Of a DNA stretch of 64,000 nucleotides, positions 34,665 to 43,927 are shown piece after piece. Positions within the stretch are counted from its first letter, which is position 1. Each line of letters opens with the position of its first letter. The translations under genes were made by a program, and so were the position numbers. Source of the DNA: Gemmatimonadota bacterium (lineage in GTDB: Bacteria > Gemmatimonadota > Gemmatimonadetes > Longimicrobiales > Gaopeijiaceae); assembly GCA_015664885.1 (NCBI GenBank), contig DQPL01000122.1:1-64000 (forward strand), written 5' to 3'. Under the pieces are notes generated by a model, which had not been told where the DNA came from, did no database searches, and saw only the letters and a list, made by a program, of their open reading frames with translations.

Positions 34665-36941
34665 TCAGAACGAGAAGGCGACTCCGAGGACCGGAAGCAG
34701 CGGCCGTTCGGCGAGTGGCTTGAGCTCGTCGCTACGCCACGACTGGAACGTGTAGAACAGCGCGTCGCGACGATCGAGTGCGTTGAGGATGCGCAGGTAG
34801 GGTCGTACGCTCCAGTTTCGGTCTCCCCAGCGGGGACGCAGGAGCGCGTGCACTTCGACGTCAATGCGAAGGAACTCTTCGTCGAGACCTGTTACGAGCG
34901 GAGAGTCCTGGCTCCTCTGGCGAGCAGGTTCTCGTCCCTCCGGGTTCGAGGTCAGATCGTCCGACGCCCCCACGGCGCCACCGAAGGGGATGCTCGTATA
35001 GGGGAGGCCTGCACCGTAGGCGACTCTAATCTCCCCTCGCAGCGGTCCTCCGAGCGCCCCTGAGAGGCCCGCGCTCAGCAGATGGCGACCGGCGAAATCC
35101 GAACTGTATCCGGAGAGGTCCTCGGTCGACCAGAACCACGAGAGGCCATACCCCAACCACACCGCTGCCCGCGTGCCCATGCTCCTCAATTGCAGATCGA
35201 TGCCGGACGAGCGGATCGTTTTGTCTCGTGCCGCCTCCAGCCCCTCGTACCGTTTCCAGAATCCTTGCAAGCTGAGCCGCACGCTTGTGCCGAGGGTCTG
35301 GTCGAGTGATACCACCACGTGGTCTGCCGTAGCCACGGGCAAGAGGGCGGAGGCTGGCAGGCCTTGCTCGACCACTTCCGCCAGCGTTCTCTCGACTTCG
35401 ACATCAGGCGTGCGGGTAGGCTGATGGTAGCGCCCTACCGCTATGGTGATCAGCGCGTTTGGATCGAAGCCCCACATCAACGCCACGCGTGGCGCGACAC
35501 GGAATCCGCCCGGCGAGAACGCGTCTGCGCGCAGGCCGGCGCGCAGGCTCAGTCCGGGCCCCAGTGGTCGAGTCGCGTCCACGTAAGCGCCGGTTGAGGT
35601 GGTCTGGGTCCGTGTGCTCGTCGATGAGCCTCCGCCGAGGGCTCGCGCGGCGAAGGTCGCGTCGATGCGTTCGTGGGACATGCCGAGCCGGAGTCTTGCT
35701 TCCGGAGCACCCCACGCGAACTCGCCGACCATCCTGAGGCGGTCGGTCGCCGCTGTCGCGAGCAAAGCGTCGGGTGTAGGGTCGTCGGCCGGCGCAGTTG
35801 GCTGCAGGGGAAGCGAGGCGTTGTATCCACTGCCGGCGGCCATCAACTCGAGTGTGCCGGCGCCCACTGCTCCTGAGTACTTCACCGAGGCGGCGCGGTT
35901 CGACCAGCTCGCGTCGTCGGGCGCATGGGCGAAGTCCAACAGAACCGCCTCGGAGTTCCAGAAACCAGTGCCGCGCAGCAAGTGTCCGTTCGTCGGCTCG
36001 AATTCCATGCTGAGCAGCACGTCCTGGTAGCCGTACGGGCGCTGGCCTCGCAGAGCAGTCGCGCCCAGGTCGTGAAGTGACCGAGCCGATGCGACGTAGC
36101 CTCCTCGTGAGCCGAGCGGGCCCTCCAGGGAGGACGTGGCGGCGAGCAGGTCGAGCGAGCCCGACGCTCTGATGCGATCTCTGCGGGGGCGGCGCGTCTC
36201 GAGGTCGAGGATGTGGGTGAGGCCCCCGTCGTACCGTGCCGGAGCCCCGCCGACGTGAAGCTCTGCGCTGCCGAGGACAGCCGGTTCGAAGCTCCGCATG
36301 AGTCCGGCAACGTGAAACGGCGTGTAGACGGGCGCGCCATCGAGCAAGACCAGCTTCAGGTCCGTGGTCGAACCCCTCATGTAGAGCATGTCGGTGGCGT
36401 CGGCGGGATCGTTGCCGGGCAGCGCCTGGATCGCGTCGAGCAGGCCTGGATGTCCGACCCCAGGTGTGAGATCCAGCGCCTGAACCTCGAGCACAGGCAT
36501 CGGCTCCGGTTCGCCGGTCGCAGGATTTACGTTCTGAGCGCTCGCCTCCCCCACCACGTCGAGGGGGTCCAACTCGACGGGCTGGGCCTGCAGTTCGAGA
36601 TCGACGCGTACGTGGGCACCGGCGGGAACGAGCACCTGTACGGAAAGCGATATGTGCCCGGCGTGCACCACGCTGAGACGGACCTCCCCAGCCGGAAGGT
36701 CATCGAGTCGATACTGCCCAATGCTGTCCGCCAGAACCGTTCTGCGGGTGCTCACCATGAGCGCCCCGACTACCGCGTTCGGCAGTGATGTCCGTCTCCC
36801 GTCGAAAATCCCAGTCACCACACCGGATATGGACGCGGTGGCGGAGTCCTGTGCTTGGGCTTGCGTCATGCACGGGGCGCAGGCGAAGGCGCCGAGCACG
36901 GCGACTATGCGCAGAGCCCGGGAGTACGGTGATGTTGCCAT
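34665..36941 (-). CDS. TonB-dependent receptor with carboxypeptidase-regulatory domain
   Basis: A 758-residue outer-membrane receptor. In order: signal peptide (to about 30), carboxypeptidase regulatory-like domain (about 38-115), plug domain (about 150-250; LLDAIQALPGNDP, LYMRGSTTDLKLVLLDGAPV) and a C-terminal b-barrel ending LPVLGVAFSF. There is no classical TonB box that I can point to. Its gene begins 2 bases after the anti-sigma factor stop, so its synthesis is tied to the ECF sigma factor. The ligand is unknown. Confidence 0.87.
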   Translation of the reverse strand: MATSPYSRALRIVAVLGAFACAPCMTQAQAQDSATASISGVVTGIFDGRRTSLPNAVVGALMVSTRRTVLADSIGQYRLDDLPAGEVRLSVVHAGHISLSVQVLVPAGAHVRVDLELQAQPVELDPLDVVGEASAQNVNPATGEPEPMPVLEVQALDLTPGVGHPGLLDAIQALPGNDPADATDMLYMRGSTTDLKLVLLDGAPVYTPFHVAGLMRSFEPAVLGSAELHVGGAPARYDGGLTHILDLETRRPRRDRIRASGSLDLLAATSSLEGPLGSRGGYVASARSLHDLGATALRGQRPYGYQDVLLSMEFEPTNGHLLRGTGFWNSEAVLLDFAHAPDDASWSNRAASVKYSGAVGAGTLELMAAGSGYNASLPLQPTAPADDPTPDALLATAATDRLRMVGEFAWGAPEARLRLGMSHERIDATFAARALGGGSSTSTRTQTTSTGAYVDATRPLGPGLSLRAGLRADAFSPGGFRVAPRVALMWGFDPNALITIAVGRYHQPTRTPDVEVERTLAEVVEQGLPASALLPVATADHVVVSLDQTLGTSVRLSLQGFWKRYEGLEAARDKTIRSSGIDLQLRSMGTRAAVWLGYGLSWFWSTEDLSGYSSDFAGRHLLSAGLSGALGGPLRGEIRVAYGAGLPYTSIPFGGAVGASDDLTSNPEGREPARQRSQDSPLVTGLDEEFLRIDVEVHALLRPRWGDRNWSVRPYLRILNALDRRDALFYTFQSWRSDELKPLAERPLLPVLGVAFSF

Positions 36942-36943
36942 GC

Positions 36944-37681
36944 TCAGGGCACGATGAATCGGATGCCTTCGGGGTCTTGCTCGGGGGCGAATCCGAAGAG
37001 GAGGTTGCCGTCCTTGCGACTCAGATACGTACGTCCGTTCACGGTGAGCGATACCTCATCGATCGCGTCGGGAAACTCCACGGTCACCGGCCCGCCCACG
37101 ATCGTTGCCTGCATGCGGCCCTGCGCGGAGCTGAAGGAGCTTCCCGGGGCCGCTCGTACCGCGACCGACGAGCCGGGGACCAACAGCACTTCTATCGAGG
37201 TCCCTGGGGGCACTTGGTCGAGCTCAACGATCACGGGACCGTCTTGTACGCTCATGCGCATGCCTACGGGCTCGATCGGCGCAGGCATCAAGGCACTCGG
37301 TGCGGGCGGGTCGAGGCTGCGACTGCTGATGAAGTCGCGTACCGGCGAACCGGGGAGAGCTGACAGAGCGCCGGTGGTCAGGAGCAGGAACGTCGCGGCC
37401 CTACCGAGCGTCCAGAAGGGCGCGCGCGCGCTCGGCCGGCGTCCGCCCCCGGCGGTGGTCGCGCGACCGGCGAGCCGAGCCGCAACGGCCTCGCGTGCCG
37501 ATGCCACGTCGAAGCCCTCGTCGAGGTCCGTGAGCGCCGATGCGATGTCGACCGAGCGTGCCTCTGCTTCCTCCAGCGCCGTCCGGCACACGGCACACTC
37601 GTCCAGATGGGCGCTCGCGTCGGCATCGACGGGGACGCCGTCGCGCAGCTCCAAGATCGTTCGTTCGGTGAGGTGGCTCAT
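36944..37681 (-). CDS. Anti-sigma factor with zinc-finger-like N-terminus
   Basis: A 245-residue membrane protein. The N-terminus has SAHLDECAVCRTALEE (about 24-39), the H-x3-C-x2-C of zinc-binding anti-sigma (ZAS) domains. One membrane helix lies near 93-110 (TLGRAATFLLLTTGALSAL), followed by an extracytoplasmic b-rich domain (about 145-240). ATG 37681 overlaps the sigma factor stop (ATGA). It should hold the ECF sigma factor until a signal is sensed outside, perhaps through the coupled TonB receptor. Confidence 0.82.
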   Translation of the reverse strand: MSHLTERTILELRDGVPVDADASAHLDECAVCRTALEEAEARSVDIASALTDLDEGFDVASAREAVAARLAGRATTAGGGRRPSARAPFWTLGRAATFLLLTTGALSALPGSPVRDFISSRSLDPPAPSALMPAPIEPVGMRMSVQDGPVIVELDQVPPGTSIEVLLVPGSSVAVRAAPGSSFSSAQGRMQATIVGGPVTVEFPDAIDEVSLTVNGRTYLSRKDGNLLFGFAPEQDPEGIRFIVP

Positions 37682-38193
37682 GCCGGCTCTCCCGCCGCGG
37701 CGAGCACGGATGTGAATCGGTGTTCTGCCCGAGCGAGCAGCGTGCCGACCGACGTGGCGGCAACATCGACGGTGTCGGCGATCTCGCGATAACTGAAGCC
37801 GGAGTAGCGCATGAGCAGCATCTCGCGGTCCCGGGCCGGCATGGCATCCAGCGCGCGGCGAGCTCTCGCCCGGTTTTCGGTTCGCTCGAGGGCCGCGTCG
37901 GGAGTTTCTGGATCCGTCGTCATTACCGGGTTCTCGCGCAAGAGTCGCATTCGGTTTCCTTCGACCCGGTAGCGGTCCCGAATCAGGTGCGTCGCGGTCT
38001 TGAAGAGCCACGCTCGGACTCCCGCGGAGCTGCCTTCGACGCCGTGCTCGAAGAGCCGGACCATCGCTTCTTGGGCGACGTCCTCGGCCGTATCTCTGTC
38101 ACCGCTCAATCGGTGACAGTAGCGCACGAGTGGCAGGTACTCCTCGTCGAACGTGGTGTTGAAGTCCACAGCGTTCCTGGTGGGGTCTGGCAA
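37678..38193 (-). CDS. ECF-family RNA polymerase sigma factor
   Basis: A 171-residue sigma-70 family protein with region 2 (FDEEYLPLVRYCHRLSGDRD, AEDVAQEAMVRLFEH, WLFKTATHLIRDRYR) and region 4 (ALDAMPARDREMLLMRYSGF, YREIADTVDVAATSVGTLLA). It opens the minus-strand unit of anti-sigma factor, TonB receptor and barrel protein. Such pairs usually control their own operon. It is divergent from the M24 peptidase gene across 237 bases. Confidence 0.9.
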   Translation of the reverse strand: MPDPTRNAVDFNTTFDEEYLPLVRYCHRLSGDRDTAEDVAQEAMVRLFEHGVEGSSAGVRAWLFKTATHLIRDRYRVEGNRMRLLRENPVMTTDPETPDAALERTENRARARRALDAMPARDREMLLMRYSGFSYREIADTVDVAATSVGTLLARAEHRFTSVLAAAGEPA

Positions 38194-38430
38194 TACCGAC
38201 GCAATGCGCGTCGGTTCTGGCCGGTTCTACCCGGTCAGGGGTCATCGGGTCTTTGTTCGAGAAACGACTGAGGGCCCGCAACTGTGACACTGAAGAAATC
38301 GTGCTTGGCCAGGAGTCGAGTCCTCTGCCGGTTTCCAGCCCGAACCTGGGCACGCAAATTGGTCCACTCCCACCACTCCTGCGGAGGAATCGATGAGCCG
38401 GTATCCCTTGTTCGTCCTGGTGCTCGCCCC

Positions 38431-39735
38431 ATGAGATATGCACTGGTCGTACTCCTGACCTGCGCGTGCGCCCTTGCTCCGGCGGCGACGAGCGCCCAGG
38501 AAGCGCGCGCGCGCTGGGAGCGTATGTGTCAGATCCGCGCCGAGAAGTTCGATCTCGTGCTTCCAACTGCGATGCACGACAACGACCTGGACATGTGGAT
38601 CGTGGTCATGAGGGAGGGGCTGCTCGACCCGATGTGGGAGGCACTAGGCCGTGGTTATGTAGGAGGCTGGGCCTATTACGTCTTCACGGATCGAGGCGAC
38701 CGCGTCGAGCGCGCCGCATTAGGCGTAGGCGGGTACATGCTCGAGCAGTGCGGCGTCTACGACTACTTCGGCGGTGCCGAGGAGCTGGCAAGCTACGTCG
38801 CGGAACGAGAGCCTCAGCGCATCGGCGTCAACATGGCTGCTTCGATCGGCGGGGCCGATGGGCTCTCCCATACGTCCTATCTGCACCTGAGGCGCGAGCT
38901 CGGGCGCCACGGTGAGCGCTTGGTATCGGCTGAGCGCTTCGTCTCCGACTTCCGAGCCACGAGGACTGCGGTCGAGATCGCCACTTTCGCGGAGGCGGGT
39001 GAGCTCTCCCGTGAAATCGCGGAGCGCGCCTTTTCGAACGAGGTCATCACTCCCGGCGTGACCACGCTCGAGGACGTCGCTTGGTGGATGTCGGATCAGC
39101 AGCTCGCGCGTGGGCTGAAGTCCTCGTTCGACATGCCTTCCGTCTACATCACCGGTCCCGAGGGCATCGTTGCGACGTCGAGTGACCGCATCATCCAACG
39201 CGGTGACCTGCTGATGGTGGATTGGGGCGTAGGCTTCCTCGACTTCTATACCGACATGAAGCGTATCGCCTACGTTCTCCGGGAGGGTGAGACGCGGGTG
39301 CCTGCTGGAATCCAGCACGCATTCGATCGTGCCAAGCAGGTGCGGGATGTGATGAAGGCGAGCATCAAGCCGGCGCCTACGGCGCAGCAAGCGGTCGACG
39401 CCACCTGGCGCGCGATTGAGCGAGCGGGCTTCAACCGCATCGAGTTCAACGAGCCGAGCTCGGACCCCAACATCACGGATGTTGTGATTGGACCTCACTC
39501 GGTCGGGAACTGGGGCCACGGGTTCGGCCCCTCACTCGCGTTCTTCAACCCCACGCGACTGACCTACGAGCTGCGGCCGGGCACCCTGATTTCAGTGGAA
39601 CTGTTTGCGTACACGGCCAACCCCGACTGGGGCAACGCCAAGGTGCGAATTCCGTTGGAGGACGACGCGTTGGTCACGGAGCGGGGTGTCGAATGGCTCT
39701 ATCCGGTGATCGATCGCATCCTGCTGATCAGGTGA
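38431..39735 (+). CDS. Secreted M24 family (Xaa-Pro aminopeptidase-like) metallopeptidase
   Basis: A 434-residue protein with signal peptide (MRYALVVLLTCACALAP...TSAQ). The creatinase-type N-terminal domain is followed by the pita-bread domain with ligands D in MVDWG, D in YTDMKR, H in WGHGFGP, E in SVELFAY and E in VTERGVEWL. ATG 38431 starts a clean signal peptide; the frame is open further upstream. It would cleave N-terminal residues before proline or act on a related amide. Its stop overlaps the next start (GTGA). Confidence 0.85.
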   Translation: MRYALVVLLTCACALAPAATSAQEARARWERMCQIRAEKFDLVLPTAMHDNDLDMWIVVMREGLLDPMWEALGRGYVGGWAYYVFTDRGDRVERAALGVGGYMLEQCGVYDYFGGAEELASYVAEREPQRIGVNMAASIGGADGLSHTSYLHLRRELGRHGERLVSAERFVSDFRATRTAVEIATFAEAGELSREIAERAFSNEVITPGVTTLEDVAWWMSDQQLARGLKSSFDMPSVYITGPEGIVATSSDRIIQRGDLLMVDWGVGFLDFYTDMKRIAYVLREGETRVPAGIQHAFDRAKQVRDVMKASIKPAPTAQQAVDATWRAIERAGFNRIEFNEPSSDPNITDVVIGPHSVGNWGHGFGPSLAFFNPTRLTYELRPGTLISVELFAYTANPDWGNAKVRIPLEDDALVTERGVEWLYPVIDRILLIR

Positions 39736-40454
39736 AAGTGCGCAGCCAGCGCCATGCTCTGGACTTTGAGCGGTTCGACGCGATCACCTTCGACTGCTAC
39801 GGCACCCTGATCGACTGGGAGGCTGGGATCCTGGCGGCTCTCGATCCGCTTCTCGATCCGCACGGAGTCGTGGGCCGATCCGATGAGGAGCTTCTGGAGC
39901 GGTTCGCCCGCCTGGAATCCGAGGCCGAGCGGGGGCCATTCCAGCGGTACCGCTCCATTCTAGCCCGTGTTGCGCGCGGCTTCGGCGGCGAGTTCGGTTT
40001 CGAGGCGACTTCTGCCCAAGTGGAGGCCTTCGCCGCCTCGGTCGTCGCATGGCCACCTTTCGCGGACGCGCCCCCGGCGCTAGCAGCGCTCGGAGCTCAG
40101 TACCGCCTGGCCATCGTGTCCAACGTGGACGACGACCTGTTCGCCGGGTCCGCTCGTCAGCTCGGGGTCGACTTCTCCGAGGTGGTCACGGCCCAGCAGG
40201 TGCGCAGTTACAAGCCGGCTCACCGTCACTTCCACGAGGTGCTCGACAGGCTCGACCTGCCACGGAATCGGGTTCTGCACGTCGCGCAGAGCCTATACCA
40301 CGACATCGCTCCGGCACGGGAGCTCGGCATCGCGTGCGTCTGGGTCAATCGACGCGCGGGAAGGGTAGGGAGTGGCGCCACCAAAGCCAGCGCGGTCCGC
40401 CCAGACCACGAGGTCCCCGACTTGCGCACGCTGGTGCTCGAACTGGGGCTATAG
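39732..40454 (+). CDS. HAD-family hydrolase, haloacid dehalogenase type II-like
   Basis: A 240-residue HAD protein. Motif I is FDCYGTLIDWE (D as nucleophile, near 17), motif II IVSNVDDDLF, motif III the Lys in SYKPAHRHF, and the last motif LHVAQSLYHDIAPA. The DxYGT form fits type II 2-haloacid dehalogenases and phosphatase relatives. GTG 39732 overlaps the M24 stop. The physiological substrate is unknown. Confidence 0.83.
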   Translation: MKVRSQRHALDFERFDAITFDCYGTLIDWEAGILAALDPLLDPHGVVGRSDEELLERFARLESEAERGPFQRYRSILARVARGFGGEFGFEATSAQVEAFAASVVAWPPFADAPPALAALGAQYRLAIVSNVDDDLFAGSARQLGVDFSEVVTAQQVRSYKPAHRHFHEVLDRLDLPRNRVLHVAQSLYHDIAPARELGIACVWVNRRAGRVGSGATKASAVRPDHEVPDLRTLVLELGL

Positions 40455-40532
40455 CGCCGCCAACACTCGGCTCGATCTTCAACAACGTGGTGAACCCGCG
40501 TTTCGGCCGGTCCGGAGGTGGCAACTTCATGA

Positions 40533-41414
40533 TCATCGGGTAGCGGGGTCTCGACCCCGTTCCTCGAGGAAGATGCGCCGAGCGCCCACATCGTAGACGT
40601 CGCCGGGGCCGAGCCATCGCAGCGGAATCAACGACAACGGATCGGTCGCGTCGTATACGGCGACTCGGTTGCCCAGCACTTCGGCGAGATCGCGTGTGAC
40701 GAGGATCGCCGACCCCTCGGATAGGCCCAGCCCCAACAAGTGCGGGTACTGCTTCAAGACGTCGAGCAGATTGTTTTCGCGGCCGCGCGCGAGAATGTGC
40801 TGGTCGATTGCCACGTTCCGCAGGAAGCCGAAGCCGATGTCTTTGTCGGGAGCCATCACTAGGGCTGCGTCCTCTGACCCTCGTACCAGATATGAAGCGA
40901 GCGCCGACGCGCCGGCGGAGTTGCCCCCTATTATGCCGCCTCGTTCGAGCACTGCCCGAAGTTCCCGGTGCGTCTCCGTTTGCAAATAGACATCCACGAG
41001 GCGGAACTGACGGCCCCCAGAAAACCACACTCCTGTAGCCTCCTTGAGCGGGGCGGCGAAGGCCGCGAGGTCGGCGACCGCGCTGCTGCGCGTATGCAGG
41101 ACCTCGAGCTGTTCGACCCCAGCTCTCTGGAGCTCCTCGATCGCAGTCCAGCCGTCGTGAGAACCGTAGCGGGCGCCCGCGGTGGGTATCAGAACGATCT
41201 TGGCGTTTTCGCCCCCCGCTAACTTGACGAACCTTCTGTAGATCGAAGTGTCGAGTTTGCCCCCGCCCGCGGCGATAATCGCGCCGTGTCGCGGGCCTAC
41301 GCAGGGACGCTCGCAGCCCTGGGAGGTCGCCTCAGCCGCGTTCGCAGCGAGAAGCAGGCCGGCGACAAGCGCGGATAGCGCTGGTCTATAGGTACGGATT
41401 AGCGCCCGACTCAT
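40533..41414 (-). CDS. Secreted cyanophycinase-like serine peptidase (S51 family)
   Basis: A 293-residue protein with a signal peptide ending near AANAAEA. The body has the glutamine-amidotransferase-like S51 fold: GAIIAAGGGKLD, IVLIPTAGA, VWFSGGRQFRL and the nucleophile elbow GGNSAGAS with S166. Cyanophycinases degrade the polymer of Asp and Arg; secreted relatives may cleave other acidic peptides. ATG 41414 overlaps the 3' end of the upstream NfuA-like gene by 29 bases. Confidence 0.82.
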   Translation of the reverse strand: MSRALIRTYRPALSALVAGLLLAANAAEATSQGCERPCVGPRHGAIIAAGGGKLDTSIYRRFVKLAGGENAKIVLIPTAGARYGSHDGWTAIEELQRAGVEQLEVLHTRSSAVADLAAFAAPLKEATGVWFSGGRQFRLVDVYLQTETHRELRAVLERGGIIGGNSAGASALASYLVRGSEDAALVMAPDKDIGFGFLRNVAIDQHILARGRENNLLDVLKQYPHLLGLGLSEGSAILVTRDLAEVLGNRVAVYDATDPLSLIPLRWLGPGDVYDVGARRIFLEERGRDPATR

Positions 41415-41994
41415 GATCAGTGATGTCGTGCACGGCGGTAAGCTCCGGGATCGCCTCCTTGAGCATGCGCTCCACGCCTTGCCGTAGCGTCGCGGCGGAG
41501 AGTGCACAACCCTGGCAGCCACCGCTCATCTCGACCGAGATCTCCGTGTCCTGGACATCGATCAGGGAGATGTGGCCTCCGTGGGCAGCGATCGCCGGGT
41601 TCACGTTGTTGTCGAGGACCTCTCGAACCCGTTCGGCGATCTCCCCAGTCGGGGGCGTCGCCGCGTCCGCTTTGCTGGCCTCGGCTCCGCTATCGTTCTC
41701 GGCGTCACGGGTGCGGACTTCGAAGCCGCTCTCATTGACTCGATCAACGAAGTCGACGGTGGCTCCCTCGAGTCGGTCGACTGCGGTCTCCCGCACGAGG
41801 ACCGAGAAGTCACCGAGGTCCACCTCTCGCTCGTCTTCTTTGCGCTCTCCCAACGCGACCAGGGTCAAGTCGAAGTGCGGCCCCCCTTTCAGGTCGCCGT
41901 CTCGAAGCGAAATACGCAGCGCTTCCAGCTCGCCATCGCTCTGGCCTAGGAATGAGAGAACTTCTTCGCGGGCGCGATCTGTAAACGTGATCAT
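41386..41994 (-). CDS. NfuA/NifU-type iron-sulfur cluster carrier
   Basis: A 202-residue protein with two domains. Residues 1-95 resemble the A-type scaffold fold but lack its cysteines, as in NfuA. Residues about 118-190 are a NifU C-terminal domain (VREVLDNNVNPAIAAHGGHI) with the cluster motif C160-x2-C163 (SGGCQGCAL). It should pass [4Fe-4S] clusters to apoproteins. ATG 41994 (MITFTDRAREEVL) is the natural family start. Confidence 0.85.
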   Translation of the reverse strand: MITFTDRAREEVLSFLGQSDGELEALRISLRDGDLKGGPHFDLTLVALGERKEDEREVDLGDFSVLVRETAVDRLEGATVDFVDRVNESGFEVRTRDAENDSGAEASKADAATPPTGEIAERVREVLDNNVNPAIAAHGGHISLIDVQDTEISVEMSGGCQGCALSAATLRQGVERMLKEAIPELTAVHDITDHESGANPYL

Positions 41995-42137
41995 GCGAAT
42001 CGTGCTGAGGGTGACTTCTGCGAGTGCGACACAACTGCTACCCCGACCCCGCTGCACAGGTTTCTATGGCCTCCGAGGCCGTTGATCGTCCCGAGGGCCT
42101 CGAATACCTTTCGCGGCTCGACTCCCGACGAAAAAAA

Positions 42138-42155
42138 CCCCTGAAACTAAAGGGG
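42138..42155 (+). promoter_or_regulatory. Small hairpin covering the glyS ribosome-binding site
   Basis: CCCCT (42138-42142) can pair with AGGGG (42151-42155), which is also the Shine-Dalgarno sequence, 4 bases before the ATG at 42160. An A7 run precedes it. The stem is short, so an effect on translation is only possible. Confidence 0.3.
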
Positions 42156-42159
42156 ATTC

Positions 42160-43476
42160 ATGGCCAACCCGGACCTCATGGACAAGTTGGTATCGCTGTG
42201 CAAACGGCGAGGCTATGTCTTTCAGTCTTCGGAGATCTACGGCGGCACGGGGTCTGTATGGGACTACGGCTCGCTCGGTGCCGAACTCAAGCGCAACGTG
42301 AAGGATCTCTGGTGGTCGTCGATGGTCCACCAGCGCGACGACATCGAGGGCATCGACGCCGCCATCTTGATGCATCCTAAGGTTTGGGAGGCGTCGGGCC
42401 ACGTGGAGGGATTTTCGGATCCGCTGGTGGAGTGCACGAACTGCCACCGCCGCTTCCGCGCTGATCTACCCGAGGTCGAGGGCGGACAATGCCCGACCTG
42501 CGGCACGAAGGACGTCTTCACCGAGCCCCGCATGTTCAACCTCATGTTCAAGACGTTCATGGGGCCCGTGGAGGACTCCTCCGCGACGATCTACATCCGT
42601 CCGGAGACCGCCCAAGGCAGCTACGTGAACTTTCTGAACGTTCAGGGAACGGCGCGCCAGACGGTGCCATTCGGAATCGCGCAGATCGGCAAGGCGTTCC
42701 GCAACGAGATCACGCCTGGGAACTTCATCTTCCGCACGCGCGAGTTCGAGCAGGCTGAAATGCAGTTCTTCGTAAAGCCCGGCGAAGATGAGGCGTGGTT
42801 CGACCAGTGGATGGAGATCCGCATGCAGTGGCACAAGGATCTCGGCATCGACGACGCGAAGCTGCGTTTTCACGAGCACGGCCCCGACGAGCTTGCACAC
42901 TACGCCAAGAAGGCGTTCGACATCGAGTACGAGTTTCCGTTTGGGTGGAAGGAGTTCGAGGGCATCCACAACCGCACGGACTTCGATCTGGCCCGACATC
43001 AAGAGTACTCGGGCAAGCGGCTCGAATACATTGATGCACCCACTAACGAGCGCTTCTTACCCTACGTGGTGGAGACGGCCATGGGGGTCGACCGCACCGC
43101 CCTCGTCCTACTCGTCGACGCCTACCGGGAGGAAGACATCGACGGCGACCAGCGAGTAGTACTGGGGCTGCACCCCAAGGTCGCACCCACCAAGGTTGCA
43201 GTCTTTCCGCTGGTGAAGAAGGATGGCATGCCGGAGATCGCACAGAAGCTGCAAGCTGACTTGCGCAGCGCGGCGATCCCCTCGTTCTACGACCAGTCGG
43301 GAGCGATCGGGCGGCGCTACCGGCGGCAGGACGAGGTCGGGACCCCCTGGTGCGTCACCATCGATGGCGAGACTGCCGAGCAGAACTCGGTGACCATCCG
43401 GGACCGTGACTCGCTCGAGCAGGTGCGCGTGGCGACTGACAAGGTGGTCGCCTGGGTCCGGGAGCGACTCCTCTGA
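42160..43476 (+). CDS. glyS: Glycyl-tRNA synthetase, class II a2 type
   Basis: A 438-residue cytosolic enzyme that charges tRNA-Gly. The N-terminus (LVSLCKRRGYVFQSSEIYGG) and a four-cysteine zinc module (C92-x2-C95, then C110-x2-C113, approximate) are typical of the dimeric GRS1 type. RPETAQGSYVNF, FRTREFEQAEMQFF (motif 2) and AMGVDRTALVLL (motif 3) complete the catalytic core, and an anticodon-binding domain ends the protein. Length is usual for bacterial a2 enzymes. It is coupled to the YtoQ gene by TGATG. Confidence 0.93.
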   Translation: MANPDLMDKLVSLCKRRGYVFQSSEIYGGTGSVWDYGSLGAELKRNVKDLWWSSMVHQRDDIEGIDAAILMHPKVWEASGHVEGFSDPLVECTNCHRRFRADLPEVEGGQCPTCGTKDVFTEPRMFNLMFKTFMGPVEDSSATIYIRPETAQGSYVNFLNVQGTARQTVPFGIAQIGKAFRNEITPGNFIFRTREFEQAEMQFFVKPGEDEAWFDQWMEIRMQWHKDLGIDDAKLRFHEHGPDELAHYAKKAFDIEYEFPFGWKEFEGIHNRTDFDLARHQEYSGKRLEYIDAPTNERFLPYVVETAMGVDRTALVLLVDAYREEDIDGDQRVVLGLHPKVAPTKVAVFPLVKKDGMPEIAQKLQADLRSAAIPSFYDQSGAIGRRYRRQDEVGTPWCVTIDGETAEQNSVTIRDRDSLEQVRVATDKVVAWVRERLL

Positions 43477-43916
43477 TGGACATCGTCATCTATGCCGCGG
43501 GCGAGATCCACTCCGACTGGCGCGTGGCGCTCCGCGATCACTTGCAGGCTGCCGGTGTGGACGCCGAGCTGGTTGGTCCGCAAGAAGACCACGACCGGTC
43601 GGACGACATAGGTGAGCAGATCCTCGGGAAGCAGCCGAACCCGCTCTACAGGGATCTCCAGGGTGCGCGCGTAAACACGCTGCGGACCCGCGTGCTCATG
43701 CAGCGCGCCGACCTCGCGGTCGCGTACTTCGGTCCCAAGTACAAGCAGTGGAACACTGCCTCGGACGCGGGCTTCGCGCTCGCCTCCGGGCTGCCACTGG
43801 TCATGGTGCGGTCTCAGGAACACGTGCATGCGCTCAAGGAGCTTGACGCTCTTGCGACGCTCACCGTCGAGACGATCGAGCAGGCCGCCCAAGCCATCGC
43901 ATACATCTTCGAGTAG
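43476..43916 (+). CDS. ytoQ: YtoQ family protein
   Basis: A 146-residue protein related to nucleoside 2-deoxyribosyltransferase-like folds. Family pattern: YAAGEIHSDWR near the start, VGPQEDHDRSDDIGE, ILGKQPNPLYRD, NTLRTRVLMQRADLAVAYFG and YKQWNTASDAGFALA. The full family length is present. YtoQ proteins have no firmly known function. Its start overlaps the glyS stop by one base. Confidence 0.88.
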   Translation: MDIVIYAAGEIHSDWRVALRDHLQAAGVDAELVGPQEDHDRSDDIGEQILGKQPNPLYRDLQGARVNTLRTRVLMQRADLAVAYFGPKYKQWNTASDAGFALASGLPLVMVRSQEHVHALKELDALATLTVETIEQAAQAIAYIFE

Positions 43917-43927
43917 GGGAGTCGCTC

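Noticed and set aside
40544-40559. Palindrome CGGGGTCTCGACCCCG as a terminator
   Set aside because: It lies inside the coding end of the cyanophycinase-like gene, has a 2-4 base loop and no T tract.
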